Part shown: positions 22,132 to 25,040 of the stretch, one piece after another | Position numbering within the stretch: position 1 is the first letter of the stretch | Layout: every line of letters begins with the position of its first letter | Source: Chloroflexota bacterium | GTDB taxonomy: Bacteria > Chloroflexota > Limnocylindria > Limnocylindrales > CSP1-4 | Direction of reading: 5' to 3' | Length of the DNA stretch: 25,040 nucleotides | Assembly: GCA_027457005.1 (NCBI GenBank) | Contig: DAIDTV010000001.1 | Coordinates: 272-25,311, forward strand | The notes under the pieces: generated by a model | What the model was told of the DNA's origin: nothing | What the model saw: only the letters and a program-made list of their open reading frames with translations | Database searches by the model: none | Position numbers and translations under genes: made by a program

Positions 22132-22806
22132 ATGCCAGTGATCACCATCGCGCGGCAGTACGGGGCGGGCGGCTCGACCGTGGCCCGGATCGTGGCCGGG
22201 CGGCTCGGTGCGGATCTCGTGGACAAGGATCTGATCGCCGAGGTCGCCCGCCGCGCCGAGCTTGCTCCGTCGGTGGTGGAGGCCGAGGACGAGCAGCCAT
22301 CCAGGCTCCTCGCGCGGCTCGTCGCGGCCTTCGGCCCGGTCGCCGCCGAGGCCGGCATGGTCTGGCAGGCTCCGTATCCGGATCCGGCGTACGACCCGCG
22401 CCCCGCCATCCTCGAGCTCACCAGGAAGGTGATCACCGAGGTCGCCCGCGGGGGGAACGCGGTGATCGTCGGGCGCGGCGCGTCGGCCGTGCTGCGGGAC
22501 CGCCGGGACGCGCTGCATGTCTTTCTCTACGCGGCCGACTCGATCCGGCTGGCCACCGTCATGGCGCGGGAGACGCTTTCGGAGTCGGGCGCGCGTCGGC
22601 GGATGCACGAGATGGACGCCAAGCGGGCGGCCTACCTGCGCCAGGTCTGCGGGCTGGACTGGCGCGATCCGCTCGCCTACACGCTGCAGTGCAACACCGG
22701 GGTGCTGGGCTACGCACGCACGGCCGAGCTGATCCTTGACGCGGCGGGCAGGCTGGCCGGGGCGCCCCTGATTGGTGCCGCGCCCTCGCTGGACGCTTCG
22801 CCCTGA
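22132..22806 (+). CDS. Cytidylate kinase-like protein (Cytidylate_kin2 family)
   Basis: The 224-residue P-loop protein starts MPVITIARQYGAGGSTVARIVAGRLG, with the Walker A variant GAGGST (11-16). The LVDKDLIAEVARRAEL segment, GGNAVIVGRGASAVLRDRRDALHVFLYA and the lid-like Arg-rich stretch ETLSESGARRRMHEMDAKRAAYLR fit the cytidylate-kinase-like family often found near transporters. True Cmk activity is doubtful, because housekeeping Cmk has a different sequence. A nucleotide, nucleoside or other small-molecule phosphotransferase is possible. ATG 22132 has GGGAG 8 nt upstream. It diverges from the marR exporter operon and may share its control. Confidence 0.85.
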   Translation: MPVITIARQYGAGGSTVARIVAGRLGADLVDKDLIAEVARRAELAPSVVEAEDEQPSRLLARLVAAFGPVAAEAGMVWQAPYPDPAYDPRPAILELTRKVITEVARGGNAVIVGRGASAVLRDRRDALHVFLYAADSIRLATVMARETLSESGARRRMHEMDAKRAAYLRQVCGLDWRDPLAYTLQCNTGVLGYARTAELILDAAGRLAGAPLIGAAPSLDASP

Positions 22807-22835
22807 GCTGGGCTGACCTGTACAGGAGACCGCGC

Positions 22836-23864
22836 ATGAAGGTCCTGTTCGTCGGTGGCACCGGCCTGATCAGCAGCGCCTGCGCCCGCCTGGCCGTGGA
22901 GCGTGGCCTGGATCTATTCCTCCTCAACCGCGGCGGCGATCCGGACCGCGCGCGCGGCGCGACGCCGCTCGTCGTCGACGTGCGCGACGAGGCGGCCACC
23001 GGGCGAGTGCTGGGAGACCACCGGTTCGACGCGGTGGTGGACTGGATCGCGTTCAACCCGGGGGACATCGAGCGCGACCTGCGGCTCTTCCGAGACCGCG
23101 CCGACCAGTTCGTCTTCATCAGCTCCGCGAGCGCCTACCAGAAGCCACTCGGCGACTGGCTCCTGCGCGAAGACTCGCCGCTCGCGAACCCGTTCTGGGA
23201 CTACTCGCGCAACAAGATCGCGTGCGAGGAGCGGCTGCTGCGTGCGTACCGCGAGGACGGGTTCCCGGTCACCATCGTCCGTCCCTCGCTGACCTACGGC
23301 GACACGCAGGTACCCCTGGCGGTGAACAGCTGGGACAAGCCGTTCACGGCGATCGCGCGGATGCGCCAGGGAAGGCCGCTCATCGTGCCCGGCGACGGCA
23401 CGTCCCTGTGGACGATCACCCACAACAGCGACTTCGCCCGGGCCTTCGTGGGCCTGCTGGGTCGTCGGCAGGCGATCGGTCATGCGTTCAACATCATGTC
23501 GGACGAGGTCCTGACCTGGGACGAGATCTACCGGCAGGTCGCGGCGGCCGCGGGCGTGGAGGCGCGCATCGTCCACGTCGCGTCCGACTTCATCGCGGCC
23601 TGCCTGCCGGAGATGCGCGGCACGCTGCTGGGCGACAAGTCCGTCAGCGCCGTCTTCGACACCACGAAGATCAGGCGCTTCGTGCCCGACTTCCGCGCCA
23701 CGACGCCGTTCGCGGAGGGGATCCGGCGGACCGTGGCCTGGTTCGACGCGGACCCCGCCCGGCAACAGGTGGACGAGGCGATGAACACCCGATGGGACCG
23801 CCTGGTCGCCGCCTACGAGCAGGGCCTGGCGAACGCCGTCAGGGTGGTCGGGGAACGGACCTGA
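22836..23864 (+). CDS. NAD-dependent epimerase/dehydratase (extended SDR)
   Basis: The 342-residue Rossmann-fold protein has the nucleotide-binding GGTGLIS at 7-13 and a VVDVRD acidic segment. The substrate-side signature is Tyr123 and Lys127 in DYSRNK (YxxxK). The SSASAYQKP segment provides the active-site Ser/Thr. VRPSLTYGDTQVP and FNIMSDEVLTWDEIYRQVA are typical of atypical extended SDRs similar to bacterial and plastid CSP41-like epimerases. Cytoplasmic; substrate probably a nucleotide sugar but unknown. AGGAG lies 8 nt before ATG 22836, and CCTGTACAGG just upstream is a 10-bp palindrome. The 29-bp spacing to the preceding gene suggests co-transcription. Confidence 0.9.
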   Translation: MKVLFVGGTGLISSACARLAVERGLDLFLLNRGGDPDRARGATPLVVDVRDEAATGRVLGDHRFDAVVDWIAFNPGDIERDLRLFRDRADQFVFISSASAYQKPLGDWLLREDSPLANPFWDYSRNKIACEERLLRAYREDGFPVTIVRPSLTYGDTQVPLAVNSWDKPFTAIARMRQGRPLIVPGDGTSLWTITHNSDFARAFVGLLGRRQAIGHAFNIMSDEVLTWDEIYRQVAAAAGVEARIVHVASDFIAACLPEMRGTLLGDKSVSAVFDTTKIRRFVPDFRATTPFAEGIRRTVAWFDADPARQQVDEAMNTRWDRLVAAYEQGLANAVRVVGERT

Positions 23865-23877
23865 ACCGCCGGACGCC

Positions 23878-25040
23878 TCAGTCCAGCACGCCTCGCCGGG
23901 CCCCCGGTGCGGCGCCCGGCGATACCGGCACCGGGACGAGGGACTCCGTTCCGGCCGGGGGTTGCCCGGCCGCGACGGCCACGTCGCGCGTGCCGGCCGG
24001 TGCGGGCCCGCGGCGCAGCTGGATTGCGGCGATGGCCAGGATGGTGAGCGCCCCGAACACGAGCAGGCCCACCTGGATACCCCATCCGCCGGCGATCGAT
24101 CCCAGCAGGAACGCCCCGATCGGCGTCGTCCCTCCCATCAGCAGCACGTAGATGCTCATGATCCGGCCGCGCAGCGCGTCCGGGGTGCGGATCTGCAGGA
24201 GCGTGTTGGCGGTGACCGATGCCACGACACCCGCGAACCCGGCGGCGACCATGATCACGAGGCTGGCGCCGTACCAGGACGAGACGCCGAGGAGCACGAG
24301 CAGGAACCCCATCGCGAGACCGCCCATCGCCAGGCGGCGCTCGCTGGGCCGCCGGTTTCGGGCCAGGACCACACCGGCGACCAGGGACCCGGCACCCAGC
24401 GCCGACATGAGCGTTCCGAAGCCGGTGACCCCGCCGTGCAGCGTCACGGCCAGCAGTGGCAGCGCCACCTGCCAGTTGAAGCCGAGCAGCCCGACGACCC
24501 CGAAGAGCGCCACCACCGGCCGCACGGACGGCGCGCTCACCGCGTAGCGCAGGCCCTCGGTCAGCTCCCTCACCAGCCGGACGTCCGGCCGGCGCTGCCG
24601 GACCGTCACGTGCCGGGGCCGGATCAGGGCCAGGACCACGATCGCGGGCAGGTAGCTGGCCGCGTTCAGGAAGAGCGCCCCCGCGATCCCCCACCAGGCG
24701 ACCGCGATTCCTCCCACGGCGCCCCCGACCATCCGCGCGAGGTTGAACTGGATGCTGTTGGTGGCCACCGCGTCGGCGACCAGTTCCGGGCCCACGAGTT
24801 CCGGCACGAACGCCTGGGCGGCCGGGTTGTTGAACGCGTTGGTGAGGCCCAGCAGGAGCGCCAGCACGGCCACTTCCCAGAGCTGCACCGTGCCGGTCGC
24901 CACGAGCGCGCCGAGAAGCAGGGCCTGGATCATGGCCGCGCTCTGGGTCGCGATCAGCATCCGGCGGCGCGGCAGGCGGTCGCCCAGAGCTGGCTCGTGC
25001 TCGAGCTCACCCACTCGGCGGTGATGCTCGGCACCGTGAC
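23878..25040 (-). CDS. MFS transporter, MFS_3/EntS-like, N terminus at or beyond right edge
   Basis: The frame is open to the window end; the first candidate start inside is GTG 25014. About ten TM helices are visible. The segment GDRLPRRRMLIATQ is the loop between TM2 and TM3 (motif A). NPAAQAFVPELVGPELVADAVATNSIQFNLARMVGGAVGG, then RELTEGLRYAV and RTPDALRGRIMSIYVLLMGGTTPIGAF, are typical of MFS_3 exporters. The part before GDRLPRRR (HRRVGELEHEPAL) is hydrophilic, where family members have TM1 and TM2. The gene is thus truncated, frameshifted near the edge, or begins abnormally, and the window does not decide. It ends 13 bp from the convergent SDR gene. The C-terminal tail is Pro/Ala-rich. 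Confidence 0.78.
   Translation of the reverse strand, partial: HGAEHHRRVGELEHEPALGDRLPRRRMLIATQSAAMIQALLLGALVATGTVQLWEVAVLALLLGLTNAFNNPAAQAFVPELVGPELVADAVATNSIQFNLARMVGGAVGGIAVAWWGIAGALFLNAASYLPAIVVLALIRPRHVTVRQRRPDVRLVRELTEGLRYAVSAPSVRPVVALFGVVGLLGFNWQVALPLLAVTLHGGVTGFGTLMSALGAGSLVAGVVLARNRRPSERRLAMGGLAMGFLLVLLGVSSWYGASLVIMVAAGFAGVVASVTANTLLQIRTPDALRGRIMSIYVLLMGGTTPIGAFLLGSIAGGWGIQVGLLVFGALTILAIAAIQLRRGPAPAGTRDVAVAAGQPPAGTESLVPVPVSPGAAPGARRGVLD

Noticed and set aside
18504..22739. 1411-residue plus-strand frame antisense to the exporter operon
   Set aside because: It is a low-complexity Arg/Asp/His-rich translation mirroring the membrane helices of the opposite strand. No family features are present.

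Overview
The window is very GC-rich chromosomal DNA from a free-living bacterium. GTG starts are frequent and coding third positions are almost all G or C. Gene content points to a high-GC, probably soil, sediment or water lineage: a CysA2-like thiosulfate sulfurtransferase, DUF2277, DUF1684, a CFP30B-like VOC protein, an ECF sigma factor with a DUF5667-like partner, and DHA2 exporters. Chloroflexota (Limnocylindria-like) or Actinomycetota would fit. I cannot settle this by eye. No phage, IS element, CRISPR array or rRNA was seen. The region looks like a mosaic of short housekeeping and stress operons.

Layout. 1-788 (-): a MerR regulator fused in frame to an arsenate reductase, open at the left edge, behind a textbook MerR-type promoter. 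988-2788 (+): DUF1684 protein, then a strongly structured leader and a thiosulfate sulfurtransferase. 2894-3960: divergent PaaI-type thioesterase and isoprenylcysteine methyltransferase-like membrane protein. 3954-5995: divergent nucleoside hydrolase and pseudouridine-5'-phosphate glycosidase, a base-salvage pair. 6084-7816: ECF sigma factor and membrane-anchored putative anti-sigma partner. 7801-8940 (-): secreted double-psi-barrel (RlpA-like) protein. 9291-10562: MFS transporter. 10598-13820: small orphan protein, tRNA-Gln(CTG), AbrB/PIN toxin-antitoxin pair, small membrane protein and glutaminyl-tRNA synthetase. 14003-17868 (-): PRC-barrel protein, DUF2277, then a membrane protein/response regulator/histidine kinase operon whose kinase frame runs without a stop into a tandem VOC protein. 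18024-22096 (-): marR and two tandem paralogous 14-TM DHA2 exporters. 22132-23864 (+): cytidylate kinase-like protein and an SDR-type dehydratase. 23878-25040 (-): MFS_3-type exporter reaching the right edge.

The most notable features concern expression. At least seven genes have a TANNNT hexamer exactly 6-7 nt upstream of an ATG/GTG and no Shine-Dalgarno sequence, which predicts leaderless mRNAs. Two further genes (the 9291 MFS and glnS) appear to be preceded by very short leaderless ORFs whose TGA overlaps the gene's GTG. Two in-frame fusions (MerR-ArsC and kinase-VOC) keep a good internal Shine-Dalgarno and ATG in front of the second domain, so each may yield both a fused and a free product. 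The sulfurtransferase leader and a symmetric operator-like array at 17891-17938 are the best candidates for undescribed regulatory elements.
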